From the NCBI GenBank assembly GCA_964419335.1, contig CAYQOX010000037.1:1-44561 (forward strand): DNA of 44,561 bases, read 5' to 3'. Positions 25,701 to 33,377 of the stretch are shown piece after piece. A program made the position numbers and the translations under genes. Numbering within the stretch: position 1 is the first letter of the stretch; every line of letters begins with the position of its first letter. The notes beneath the pieces are model-generated. The model was given only the letters and a program-made list of their open reading frames with translations. It had not been told where the DNA came from and did no database searches. The stretch comes from CAYQOX01 sp964419335 (GTDB lineage Bacteria > Hinthialibacterota > Hinthialibacteria > Hinthialibacterales > Hinthialibacteraceae).

Positions 25701-26827
25701 AAATTCAAGCGAATCGAGAATATGGCTTAACGGATCCGTTGGAAAATCTAGACATTTGGTCAGGCAATATTGGTTTGGCGACTGATTGTACTCAAGGCCG
25801 CCATGCCCTGAATTGGACGATTGTTCCCCGTGAATCCCAAGACGTCGAAAAGAGATTTCATCGGCTCGCTTCCTATGATCTACCCGATTTTCTTGTGTTT
25901 GATTATAAGATCGAAGCCTCGACCTTCTCACGTTTTTTGGTGGAGGTTAATTTCCCGGAGAGGATGAATGCTCAATGGGAGATCACAACGGGAAATGATG
26001 TACAGGTGGGAGAATGGCAAACCGCAGAGATCGATTTAACGCAGCCCGATCATCTGATTCAACATCAATTCAATTTCCATAAGATTCAATTTTTGCTCAC
26101 TGGGGCGGAAGAAAATACAGAGGTTTTTCACATCAAACTCGACAACCTACGTGCCAAGAAAAACGGAGAACGGCTATCCCCAGAAGAACGTGGTCTTCAT
26201 TTTCTTTTCCCGGGTGGAGAGACGACGGATTACTATCTTGCTTCAGGCCCCTCTTCGAGTCCCCCGCGGGTGCATCCCGTCATCATCGCTCGCCGCAATG
26301 ATGTAGAGGCGACGCTTCACACGACCTTGCTTGAGCCCTATATGAATAAACCCGCGATATCATCCATGGCTTCGGGTACGGATTATATCACTTTTCAAAG
26401 TGACGAAGCTCACTATGAGGTGAGTTGGGACCTTGCAAAAAAATCCTATTCTTTTATAAAAACCACTCCAAGCCAGCGGGAGGAATCTCTCGCTATGCTC
26501 AATCAGTCTGCTCTAGCGTCTGATAATATTGTTTACAAGGCAGAACAAGCGACATCCTTCAGTGTACAGACCCATCATTACGATGATTCAATCTGGTCGC
26601 TTACTTACGTTAAACCAAATGATCACGAAGACGAGCTAAACCTTAGGGAAAATCAGCCTCCCCAACACATATTTCTTGATTCGAATCCTGTAACTTCATG
26701 GACACGAAAACAAACAAATGAAGGGCGCTATGAAATCACGATCCCCGACCTTCCTTCTGGGAAACATGAAATTACAGTTATCCTTGATGCTCCCACTAGG
26801 ATTTCGGATTGGCTTCAACAACAATAG
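22745..26827 (+). CDS. Giant secreted heparinase II/III-family protein
   Basis: A 1360-residue exported protein. Residues 1-20 are a signal peptide (MTYLIWILLVFFIMMPSHGQ). Residues about 20-390 are beta-rich with no domain I recognise. From about 395 (YLFLTREKLSRIREK) an alpha-barrel alginate-lyase-like domain begins, with NWQSWHN near 616-622 and a Tyr/His motif (GSLGYHFYA); the heparinase II/III C-terminal beta domain includes THGHLDKLHLSFYG near 810 and FRRTIGHNTIMVG. Relatives are polysaccharide lyases acting on uronic-acid polymers such as heparin, alginate or bacterial exopolysaccharide. Residues about 1080-1360 are further beta structure. The start is GTG, with AAGGAGAAGAG just upstream. 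The stop overlaps the next gene by one base (TAGTG), implying coupling. It is roughly twice the usual length for the family. Confidence 0.85.
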   Translation: MTYLIWILLVFFIMMPSHGQDLLDLSTQELSQLYSISPHYDVKEEYFTNEQKTFSQSQDTQAELKMGVRKSGQLILYATQNQLTLRITKQDLNWEKDEDLLQVNMLDNKDQVISTYTIPDDGTTEATLRRGPVQSYEYKIELPAPGIYHIFAEGNRDQVFFLDTNASGQAYRSTLELVEPSKPLTLYFKNPSEPFSLTLNPPHYTSLYQTVRLIAPNGEVVQEEEIRELSKKYTFQATPIRDPNDSLWKLEMEKQDFFIRSPQIKDWYFSPEDYFDFETITRLIQPNALSLYTIPRARMPLRFKSENITESTQHLRVEWEALSFESPVPAASTKAVTIPAASQAILTTHVDIPSDHLPGATYAYQINLFDEETSALLTSARAIIHVTTPPSLPTEQPYLFLTREKLSRIREKGRSGSFLMQNIHNNLLIWGDSIVDQNLPVPEEEGGWFNHYICDGVGDGDEDPDDGHGVSLLFDPTRPGFYICPIDGERYSGRRYERGWLGLYHFELARRLKQLGIAYALEPRDRYAQLARKMLLDYADRYKSWPLDDFQDRPSQQGARILTDTLSEASWLISALIAYDFTRHHDSYSIIDRAHIEYNLIRPAAQIIRNNPMGVTNWQSWHNTAMLFAGYILQDSDLIEEALHGKNGHDFIVEEAIREDGIWSEGSLGYHFYALIPMNLLLEALHTRGEDPFTSKIKQAYGSLLDLMHHDGTFPDLNDSTAHPIWHQIAHYEHANAHFSDERFDQILNFVYGKLGYKRSNMEALFFGEDYEELLPQFPSDVKREMGLSFLRPEHDLDEPMAIMDYGPQGLTHGHLDKLHLSFYGAGEVWLPDMGTGSVLFPEFTGWFRRTIGHNTIMVGERNQNEDTEESRAIDDFQSSIPKLQVMQASFGRPVYPEGSHVERRVVLIDRRYALLLDQITGAPTPYDIIFHSAGDLSSKEDFFPSDIENKWGQSAIGYQFLHPLRQYNDQIPSRILHHVSTQPLKIQANREYGLTDPLENLDIWSGNIGLATDCTQGRHALNWTIVPRESQDVEKRFHRLASYDLPDFLVFDYKIEASTFSRFLVEVNFPERMNAQWEITTGNDVQVGEWQTAEIDLTQPDHLIQHQFNFHKIQFLLTGAEENTEVFHIKLDNLRAKKNGERLSPEERGLHFLFPGGETTDYYLASGPSSSPPRVHPVIIARRNDVEATLHTTLLEPYMNKPAISSMASGTDYITFQSDEAHYEVSWDLAKKSYSFIKTTPSQREESLAMLNQSALASDNIVYKAEQATSFSVQTHHYDDSIWSLTYVKPNDHEDELNLRENQPPQHIFLDSNPVTSWTRKQTNEGRYEITIPDLPSGKHEITVILDAPTRISDWLQQQ

Positions 26828-28344
26828 TGAATAAACATAAGAAAAAGAAGAAGCTCATGCGAGATAGACTAAAACATATCTTTAACCCAATCTACGCTTG
26901 TATTCAGCAACACAAATATTCTTATCTCACTTTATTACTGCTTTTTATTACGGGACATGTTCACTTTTATGGTCTTGGGGGGCATTTTGAGGATGGTGAG
27001 TTTGGCTTCTGGCAACTCCTCGATCTAGAACTTTTACGCACTCGTCTTCTCGAGAGTCTGTGGTATCTCCATATGCAGCCACCGCTCTTTAATTTTTTTG
27101 TAGGGATTGTGGAGAAGTGTTCATTTGGATATAGCGTCTATGTCTATCCGGTGGTTTATGTATGCTTTGGATTGGTTTCCGGGATCGCGCTGTTTCACTT
27201 GCTTTTGCGTTTCCGAATACATAAAAGCATCGCCCTGCTTGTGACCTCGGTCTGCCTACTCTCGCCTTCATGGATGCTTTACGAACATTGGCTGATGTAT
27301 ACCTTCCCGGTGATGATGCTGCTGACTTTAACCGCATGGCAAATGCATAAGTACGTGAGTTATCAAACCATAAGGAATGGAGCCATCTTATTTTCACTCA
27401 TGGTTGTATTGGCTTATACACGCTCGATTTTTCATATACTCTGGTTTTTGTTTACGTTGGTCATTTTATTCGCGTATTTTCGAGGGCGGCGCAAGCGTTT
27501 ACTCATTACTGGGTTCGTCCCCTTGATTTTGATCTTTGCCCTTTATGCAAAAAATGCTTACCTTTTTGGGCAATGGACAACAAGTACATGGCTAGGACCT
27601 AATTTGCATATGATGTGTGCGACCATTCCTTCTTCGGTGAAGCGTGAGTTAATTCTGAAGGGGAAACTCTCCGGACAAGTGTACATACAACCTTTCCAGC
27701 GAGTGGGTCTTTATGCCAATTTTGTTAAAAGAAAGGAATGGGGAATACCCGCCTTGGATCAAAAAAACCGGGGAGAGGAGTGGGTGAATCATAACCATGG
27801 ATGGTTTGTCGAAGTAAACCGCCAGTATCAAGAAGGTGCGATCGCCATGATTTTGGCCAGTCCAGGCGATTACTTTACTTTAATGAAGCAATCCTGGCGC
27901 CGCTATAACCATCCTGCTTGGAATTATGATTTTTTCCATACGCAACCGGCGGTTTATTTTGAATATCCCTTGCTGCTGAACAAAATCTTTTTCGGTTGGG
28001 AACATCAAAATCTTATGGAAGCAGCCCATCATACAAAGTTACGCCCCGAGGGGACATTTCTCTGTTGGCTCTTGCCACTTTTGTTTTTCAGCTGGATTGT
28101 GATCATGTTTCTGCCTCAGCATTTGACTCAATTCACTACTGCAGATCGCGCTACACTATCCTATTGCATGTTCACCATTGTATTAATTACCTTTGCCGCG
28201 ATAACGATTGTCCGTTTTGAGAACTTCCGCTTACGTTTTACTCTAACCCCTTATTTTGCCTTATTGTTTGCTATCACCATCGATCGGGTTGTTCTATGGA
28301 TAGCCGCTCAAAAGATAGTAAGAAAAAGAGTCATTCCTGATTAG
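26827..28344 (+). CDS. GT-C-type membrane glycosyltransferase-like protein
   Basis: A protein of about 505 residues with some ten transmembrane segments. After TM1 the periplasmic loop has an acidic cluster (GGHFEDGEFGF) and MQPPLFNFF, the arrangement expected of GT-C glycosyltransferases that use polyprenyl-phosphate sugars; a large periplasmic loop lies near residues 245-375, and ENFRLRFTLTPYFALLF ends the last membrane unit, like the 'RfR-P' ends of ArnT/PMT relatives. The GTG start overlaps the upstream TAG (TAGTG); an ATG at 26857 behind AAGAAG is the alternative. Being coupled to the heparinase-like gene suggests a shared role in surface polysaccharide turnover or synthesis. No specific family is recognised. 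Confidence 0.72.
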   Translation: MNKHKKKKKLMRDRLKHIFNPIYACIQQHKYSYLTLLLLFITGHVHFYGLGGHFEDGEFGFWQLLDLELLRTRLLESLWYLHMQPPLFNFFVGIVEKCSFGYSVYVYPVVYVCFGLVSGIALFHLLLRFRIHKSIALLVTSVCLLSPSWMLYEHWLMYTFPVMMLLTLTAWQMHKYVSYQTIRNGAILFSLMVVLAYTRSIFHILWFLFTLVILFAYFRGRRKRLLITGFVPLILIFALYAKNAYLFGQWTTSTWLGPNLHMMCATIPSSVKRELILKGKLSGQVYIQPFQRVGLYANFVKRKEWGIPALDQKNRGEEWVNHNHGWFVEVNRQYQEGAIAMILASPGDYFTLMKQSWRRYNHPAWNYDFFHTQPAVYFEYPLLLNKIFFGWEHQNLMEAAHHTKLRPEGTFLCWLLPLLFFSWIVIMFLPQHLTQFTTADRATLSYCMFTIVLITFAAITIVRFENFRLRFTLTPYFALLFAITIDRVVLWIAAQKIVRKRVIPD

Positions 28345-30260
28345 GGTTTGAGTTCAGCCATTTTTTCTTCCATAAGGGAGGCAAGAATCCCAGCTTGGCG
28401 GGCGAACGCATCTAGCACCCGGCAGCGCGAGCGTAATTTTTCATTAATAATTTCTTCCTCATTGTTCAATAATAAAATCCTCCAGCGGCTGTCTTCATAC
28501 TCGAAATGAGCTTCTTGTAAAAGTTCATTTAGCAATTCAAAGGCCTGCTGATGCTGTTTTGAGCATCGGGTGATGGCCTCATCTAGTGCTCGTAGCAAAG
28601 ATTGTTTTTCCTCCATTGTGAGATCATCCAAATCCTCAGGAGAGAGCAAATTAAGCCCTTGAATCGCGGCATGGTAAAACGCCTGGACTTTTTCCAAGGC
28701 GTCATAAAGTAATTGACGCAAGTCGATTAAATCCATGCGAGGTTGGTAATTTTGGTGCAACGCTCGCAATTGTTTAGGATAATCCATGGCGGTATGCTGA
28801 ATTTTAGGCCAAAGTGAAGAGAGACGAGAGGTAATTGCCCCTTTGATCACGGCTCCAGAACTGGTGTTAATAACTGGCCTTTCGAAGCGCGCGATTTCGT
28901 GCTCTAGTAATTGACGATAGAGATTAAGGGTCTCGCTGGTCGCCACTATCCCCCCTTCCACCGAGGGCACCAAATGCGCCGCATCGCTGTCTTGAGGTAA
29001 ATTTTTATTGTCGAAGATGGTTCCATCCGCGTAATTTTTCTCTCCACAGAAAGCTAAATCCTGCCCGACAAGAATAATGGGCTCACATCCCATGCGTGCC
29101 AGGATGTGAAAGGCCACCACGGCGACACTGCCGGGACCGTAAACATCTCCTTTGCTACCGGTATAGGATTGAAGCCACAAGTAAATAGCATTTCCACTCA
29201 TTTTTGGGACATGAAGTTGATCCAAGGGTTGTGGTTCGCCAATCGTTTCCATTGTAGTACGCCATGAGGCCAAAAATACATTAGGTTGGAAATGGCGGAT
29301 AATACCGCTATGGATTCGTGGGTCGGCGATCAAGAAAGTCTCGGGGGAGGGTTTTGCTTCATTAAATGACTGGAGATTTCGATCCTCATGATCCATGGTA
29401 AACACGATATGGGGGCGTACTCCATGCTTGCGTAAAATGGGATAGGCTGTATTCACGCATGTAATCAGAACATAATTTTGAACTTTCTGTAGAGAAAGTA
29501 ATTCTTTTTCTAAGGAAGGCCCCGGTGATATCAAGACCGCTGCACGTTTTGGAAATTCGTCGAATAAGGAATTAACGCCGGGAAATCTGACGATGGATTG
29601 AGCATTCGATAAAGTATTAAAGCCAACGCTGGCGCTGTGGCTAATGCGGGAGTTTCTGTACATCAATTCTCGTTGTAAGGCGTTTCTCCAGGTCGCCGCG
29701 AATTCTGTAGGATACTCGGGACGTAACCTTCGCATCACAGGGTGCACCAAGAGATGGTAAGGAAGAACCAGGAAGCGTGACCATTGAAGTTCGCTGCCAA
29801 GACTTTCGACCACTTTATCGATCTTTTGGCCAATGTAAAAGTATACACCGGGATGTTGTATTAATTCACACAGATCAAGATGATAAAAAGCGGTAAAAAA
29901 GACCATGGGATCAGGATCCACAATGGCAAGAATCCCGTGGCTGGGTAATTTTTTCAAGATTTCTTTGGCATAATACCCCAAACCAAAGCCTAATAGTATA
30001 ACCGCATGATCTTGCTCTTTCCCCAAAGGGGAACTCTGGATCCAAGTGTCGATTTCCTGTTTAGGATTTCGTGAACGAAAAATGGATTGAATGGTTCTTT
30101 GGGTATGAAAGGTAATATTAAAAAAACCATCGGTTAAGGATTCTAAAGGATAAAGACGTTCCTTGACACGCGGGGTAAGCTGGGCAATCGTTTCCGCCTG
30201 TTCAGGACTTCTCTGGCGCATGGCCTGCAAATTGGTTTCAAAAAAAGAAGTATCTGTCAT
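28341..30260 (-). CDS. DUF115/Maf-type protein (6-hydroxymethylpterin pyrophosphokinase MptE-like)
   Basis: A 639-residue soluble protein of the Maf/DUF115 family, whose members include motility accessory factors that transfer nonulosonic acids to flagellin in Campylobacter, Helicobacter, Aeromonas and Clostridia. An N-terminal domain (residues about 20-190, ILLGFGLGYYAKEIL, IVDPDP) precedes the DUF115 core: AAVLISPGPSLEKEL, CVNTAYPILRKHGVRPHIVFTMD, MSGNAIYLWLQ, GPGSVAVVAFHILARMGCEPIILVGQDLAF and the C-terminal helical region. The start at 30260 (MTDTSFFETNL) matches the usual family N-terminus; a longer frame to 30332 adds a hydrophobic stretch but has no ribosome-binding site. The stop overlaps the stop of the convergent GT-C gene by four bases. 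No flagellar or pseudaminic/legionaminic acid genes are in the window. Confidence 0.82.
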   Translation of the reverse strand: MTDTSFFETNLQAMRQRSPEQAETIAQLTPRVKERLYPLESLTDGFFNITFHTQRTIQSIFRSRNPKQEIDTWIQSSPLGKEQDHAVILLGFGLGYYAKEILKKLPSHGILAIVDPDPMVFFTAFYHLDLCELIQHPGVYFYIGQKIDKVVESLGSELQWSRFLVLPYHLLVHPVMRRLRPEYPTEFAATWRNALQRELMYRNSRISHSASVGFNTLSNAQSIVRFPGVNSLFDEFPKRAAVLISPGPSLEKELLSLQKVQNYVLITCVNTAYPILRKHGVRPHIVFTMDHEDRNLQSFNEAKPSPETFLIADPRIHSGIIRHFQPNVFLASWRTTMETIGEPQPLDQLHVPKMSGNAIYLWLQSYTGSKGDVYGPGSVAVVAFHILARMGCEPIILVGQDLAFCGEKNYADGTIFDNKNLPQDSDAAHLVPSVEGGIVATSETLNLYRQLLEHEIARFERPVINTSSGAVIKGAITSRLSSLWPKIQHTAMDYPKQLRALHQNYQPRMDLIDLRQLLYDALEKVQAFYHAAIQGLNLLSPEDLDDLTMEEKQSLLRALDEAITRCSKQHQQAFELLNELLQEAHFEYEDSRWRILLLNNEEEIINEKLRSRCRVLDAFARQAGILASLMEEKMAELKP

Positions 30261-30422
30261 GGAAACGAACTCGTTTTGTTCCACCCCAAACTGGAGATGG
30301 CCTGCTATCATAAAAATAAAAAATGAAATCATGAATGGTTAAAAATTATACCGGAAAAATCCATAGTTGAGGACACATGGAACTCTATTTGCTGAGGATA
30401 TTTATTCTCTTGCGCTTCGGAC

Positions 30423-30443
30423 TATAATATCCAGTCTTATAAT
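30423..30443 (+). promoter_or_regulatory. Tandem TATAAT boxes upstream of leuC
   Basis: Two perfect TATAAT hexamers (30423-30428 and 30438-30443) lie 73-93 bases upstream of the leuC start. The -35 partners are poor (TTTATT at 30401-30406, 16-base spacing, for the first). They are candidate -10 elements only. Confidence 0.3.
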
Positions 30444-30515
30444 ATGTAAGAGATTTGGTTATAGCCCAATGACAACGTAGAGATGTGCACAGAATCAGAT
30501 TTGAGGTGTAAACGA

Positions 30516-31925
30516 ATGGCAAAAAACATCTATGAGAAAATATGGGATGCCCATGTTGTCCACGAAGAAAGCGGAAAAGCCCCTCTGATTTATATTGACC
30601 GGCACTTTATTCATGAAGTGACCTCACCTCAAGCGTTTGAGGGACTCCGTCTCGCGGAGCGAAAAGTACGCCGACCGGAACTAACTTTTGCCACGATGGA
30701 TCATAACATCCCGACCACGGACCGGTCGATCCCCATTCAGGATCCTTTGTCAAAAAAACAAGTAGAAACGCTGCTTGATAATTGTAAAGAATATGGTATC
30801 ACTTGTTTCGATTTACACGATCGTCGCAATGGAATTGTCCACGTCATTGGCCCCGAACTGGGACTAACGCAGCCCGGGATGACCATCGTGTGCGGTGATT
30901 CTCATACCGCGACCCATGGTGCCTTTGGGGCATTGGCTTTCGGTATTGGCACCAGTGAAGTAGAACACGTGCTTGCCACCCAGACTTTAATCCAAAGCCA
31001 ATCCAAAACCATGGAAGTTCGCGTTAAAGGAACGATTCCTCCGGGCCTCACTTCAAAGGATATCATCCTGGCGATCATTGGCAAAATCGGAACGGCCGGT
31101 GCGACAGGCTACGTAATTGAATACACAGGCGAGGCGATTCATGGCTTGAGCATGGAAAGCCGTATGACTATATGCAATATGTCGATCGAAGCAGGAGCCC
31201 GGGCGGGTTTGATTTCGCCTGATCAAACTACCTTCGATTATCTCAAAGGGCGCGATTATCTGCCCAAGGATAAATCTTGGGAGGAACTGGTAGAATCCTG
31301 GTCTTCTTGGGCCTCGGATCCAGGTTGCGTTTATGATAAAACCGTTGAACTCGATGCAGAAGAGATTGAACCGCAAGTTACGTGGGGAACCTCACCAGGT
31401 ATGGTGACCGGGATTAACGGCAAGACGCCTATTCTTTCCGACATTCCGAATAAAAACACCCGATTGGCAGCAGAAAAGGCACTTCAATATATGGATTTGG
31501 ACGAAGGAGTTCTCATTCGCGATATCAAGATTAATAAAATGTTCTTAGGGTCTTGTACGAATGGACGCATCGAAGATCTACGTGAAGCCGCTCGCTTTGC
31601 CAAAGGCTATAAAGTTCATCCAAATATCGAACAGGCTTTGGTTGTTCCTGGATCCACCCAAGTGAAAGAGCAAGCAGAAAAAGAAGGACTCGATGAGATC
31701 TTCAAGGATGCAGGGTTCGAATGGCGTGAAGCAGGATGCTCTATGTGCCTCGCCATGAATGAGGATGTCCTAAACCCTGGGGATCGCTGCGCCTCAACCT
31801 CGAACCGCAACTTTGAAGGACGTCAGGGGAAAGGCGGACGTACTCATCTCGTGAGTCCAGCGATGGCGGTTGCCGCTGCTATTCATGGAAGTTTTACCGA
31901 TATCAGAGACTGGGAGTTTAAATAA
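30516..31925 (+). CDS. leuC: 3-Isopropylmalate dehydratase large subunit LeuC
   Basis: A 469-residue subunit of isopropylmalate isomerase, which moves the hydroxyl group of 2-isopropylmalate in leucine synthesis. It holds a [4Fe-4S] cluster through Cys347 (LGSCTNGR), Cys408 and Cys411 (GCSMCLAMN). Other family signatures: HEVTSPQAFEGLR, TMDHNIPT, CGDSHTATHGAFGALAFGIGTSEVEHVLATQ (positions about 127-158). Length equals that of the proteobacterial type. The ATG at 30516 is preceded by GAGGTG at nine bases; an earlier in-frame ATG (30483) is unsupported. It is immediately followed by leuD, two bases after the stop. Confidence 0.98.
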   Translation: MAKNIYEKIWDAHVVHEESGKAPLIYIDRHFIHEVTSPQAFEGLRLAERKVRRPELTFATMDHNIPTTDRSIPIQDPLSKKQVETLLDNCKEYGITCFDLHDRRNGIVHVIGPELGLTQPGMTIVCGDSHTATHGAFGALAFGIGTSEVEHVLATQTLIQSQSKTMEVRVKGTIPPGLTSKDIILAIIGKIGTAGATGYVIEYTGEAIHGLSMESRMTICNMSIEAGARAGLISPDQTTFDYLKGRDYLPKDKSWEELVESWSSWASDPGCVYDKTVELDAEEIEPQVTWGTSPGMVTGINGKTPILSDIPNKNTRLAAEKALQYMDLDEGVLIRDIKINKMFLGSCTNGRIEDLREAARFAKGYKVHPNIEQALVVPGSTQVKEQAEKEGLDEIFKDAGFEWREAGCSMCLAMNEDVLNPGDRCASTSNRNFEGRQGKGGRTHLVSPAMAVAAAIHGSFTDIRDWEFK

Positions 31926-31927
31926 TC

Positions 31928-32524
31928 ATGGAACCATTCACTCGTTTAACCGGTATTGTCGCCCCATTGGAAGCACTGAACGTCGATACAGATCAAATTA
32001 TTCCAAAACAATTTTTGAAGCGAACTGAGCGCACAGGCTATGAAAAATTTTTATTTTATGATTGGCGTTATCTTGATAACGAGATGACGCCAAATCCTGA
32101 TTTCGAGCTAAACGCCCCGCGTTATCAAGGAGCCACGATCCTATTAACGAAAGAAAACTTCGGATGTGGATCCTCGCGCGAACACGCCCCCTGGGCTTTG
32201 CATGATTATGGTTTTCGGTGCATCCTGGCACCCTCTTATGCGGAAATATTTTATAATAATTGTTTCAATAACGGGATGCTGCCGATCACGCTTCCCAGCG
32301 ATACGATCGATACTCTGTTTGATGAAGTGCGTGCTCAGGAGGGGTATCAACTCACGGTCGATCTCAATGAGCAAACCATCACGAAACCAGATGGATCGAT
32401 TCTTTATTTTGAAATTGATCCCTACAAACGCTATCAACTTATTGAAGGATTAGATACGATTGGGTTAACCCTACGTCATGTCGATAAGATTGCAGAATAT
32501 GAAAAGCAACGGGGGATGGCCTGA
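31928..32524 (+). CDS. leuD: 3-Isopropylmalate dehydratase small subunit LeuD
   Basis: A 198-residue small (swivel) subunit that completes the isopropylmalate isomerase with LeuC. Signatures: NVDTDQIIPKQFLKR, ENFGCGSSREHAPWAL (substrate-binding loop) and SYAEIFYNNCFNNGMLPI. Length is that of the bacterial LeuD (about 200). The ATG is two bases after the leuC stop with no separate ribosome-binding site visible, so it is probably translated by coupling. A clear terminator follows, which defines a leuCD operon. No leuA or leuB is in the window. Confidence 0.98.
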   Translation: MEPFTRLTGIVAPLEALNVDTDQIIPKQFLKRTERTGYEKFLFYDWRYLDNEMTPNPDFELNAPRYQGATILLTKENFGCGSSREHAPWALHDYGFRCILAPSYAEIFYNNCFNNGMLPITLPSDTIDTLFDEVRAQEGYQLTVDLNEQTITKPDGSILYFEIDPYKRYQLIEGLDTIGLTLRHVDKIAEYEKQRGMA

Positions 32525-32547
32525 AAGTTCAAAACGAGCTAGGAACG

Positions 32548-32590
32548 ACGGGGCGGAGGGAAAGCAACCCTACCGCCCCGTATTTTATTT
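32548..32590 (+). terminator. Rho-independent terminator of leuCD
   Basis: ACGGGGCGG (32548-32556) pairs with CCGCCCCGT (32573-32581), with further GGG/CCC pairing inside the loop, followed by ATTTTATTT. It lies 24 bases past the leuD stop. Confidence 0.88.
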
Positions 32591-32601
32591 GAGGAATCTT
32601 G

Positions 32602-33330
32602 TTATTCCCGTTCCTGTTCCCAATCGAAACGGGTGAATTGAATATCATCCCCGCATCTTTTTCGTATTAAATCCGTCACCTCATCGGTTCGGAACTTCTG
32701 TTTGGAAGCAAAATTACAGCTAAACCGGCCGGTGCGCAAAGCGGTTTTCATTTGGATAACATAAAAATTCATTTCGCTGGCCACGGATTTAAACGTTTTT
32801 TCTACCCGGCTGGGGTCGGTAGAATCGACACGAAGTTTCCACATATACTTAAAAGAGCCACCACAATAATCCATCACATAAAGAAGGACATAGATGAAGC
32901 CGGTAATGGTTAAAGCGAATTTGTAAAAGTGCAAACCGCATGCCATGCCAAGCCCAATGAGGATAAAAATAATGGACAAATCCACCGGATTCCGCATAGC
33001 GGTCCGATAACGTACCAATCCCCCAAGGCCAACCAATCCGAAGGCGAGTTCCAGACTCCCTTGAATTAGCGAAACGAGTGTAGCCCCGGCAACGCAAATC
33101 AGGATTTGCGTTTGTTTGAGTTCTTTATCACTGATAGGGCCACTGGATTCAATTTGTCGCTTGGGATGAAACGCAATCAAGGCACCTAAAATCGCCGCCA
33201 GTGTCAATGAAAGAACAATTTCCGTATAATTGATGTACTCCAGAGGATGCGGATCGAACATGTTCGTTTCGGGTTGAAAAGGATTGGTTACAACAGAGTT
33301 TGTCTGTGTTGCCGATTCAACTTGTGCCAT
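32602..33330 (-). CDS. DUF4956-family membrane protein
   Basis: A 242-residue protein. Residues about 35-155 hold four to five hydrophobic segments with the family-like core FGLVGLGGLVRYRTAMRNPVDLS (shown here in parts: LVGLGGLVRYRTAMRNP, then IFILIGLGMACGLH). This resembles DUF4956, whose members have the same RYRTA..NP..... motif at the end of a membrane helix. The C-terminal 80 residues are cytoplasmic and mixed alpha/beta. AAGGAGTT lies about 12 bases before the ATG. It starts 47 bases after the stop of the porin gene on the same strand, so they are probably one operon. DUF4956 genes are, in my recollection, often beside VTC-type polyphosphate polymerase genes; none is here. Function unknown. 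Confidence 0.7.
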   Translation of the reverse strand: MAQVESATQTNSVVTNPFQPETNMFDPHPLEYINYTEIVLSLTLAAILGALIAFHPKRQIESSGPISDKELKQTQILICVAGATLVSLIQGSLELAFGLVGLGGLVRYRTAMRNPVDLSIIFILIGLGMACGLHFYKFALTITGFIYVLLYVMDYCGGSFKYMWKLRVDSTDPSRVEKTFKSVASEMNFYVIQMKTALRTGRFSCNFASKQKFRTDEVTDLIRKRCGDDIQFTRFDWEQERE

Positions 33331-33377
33331 AACTAATATTTAACTCCTTGTTGGATTTTTTTCCTTCCCTTCCCCAT

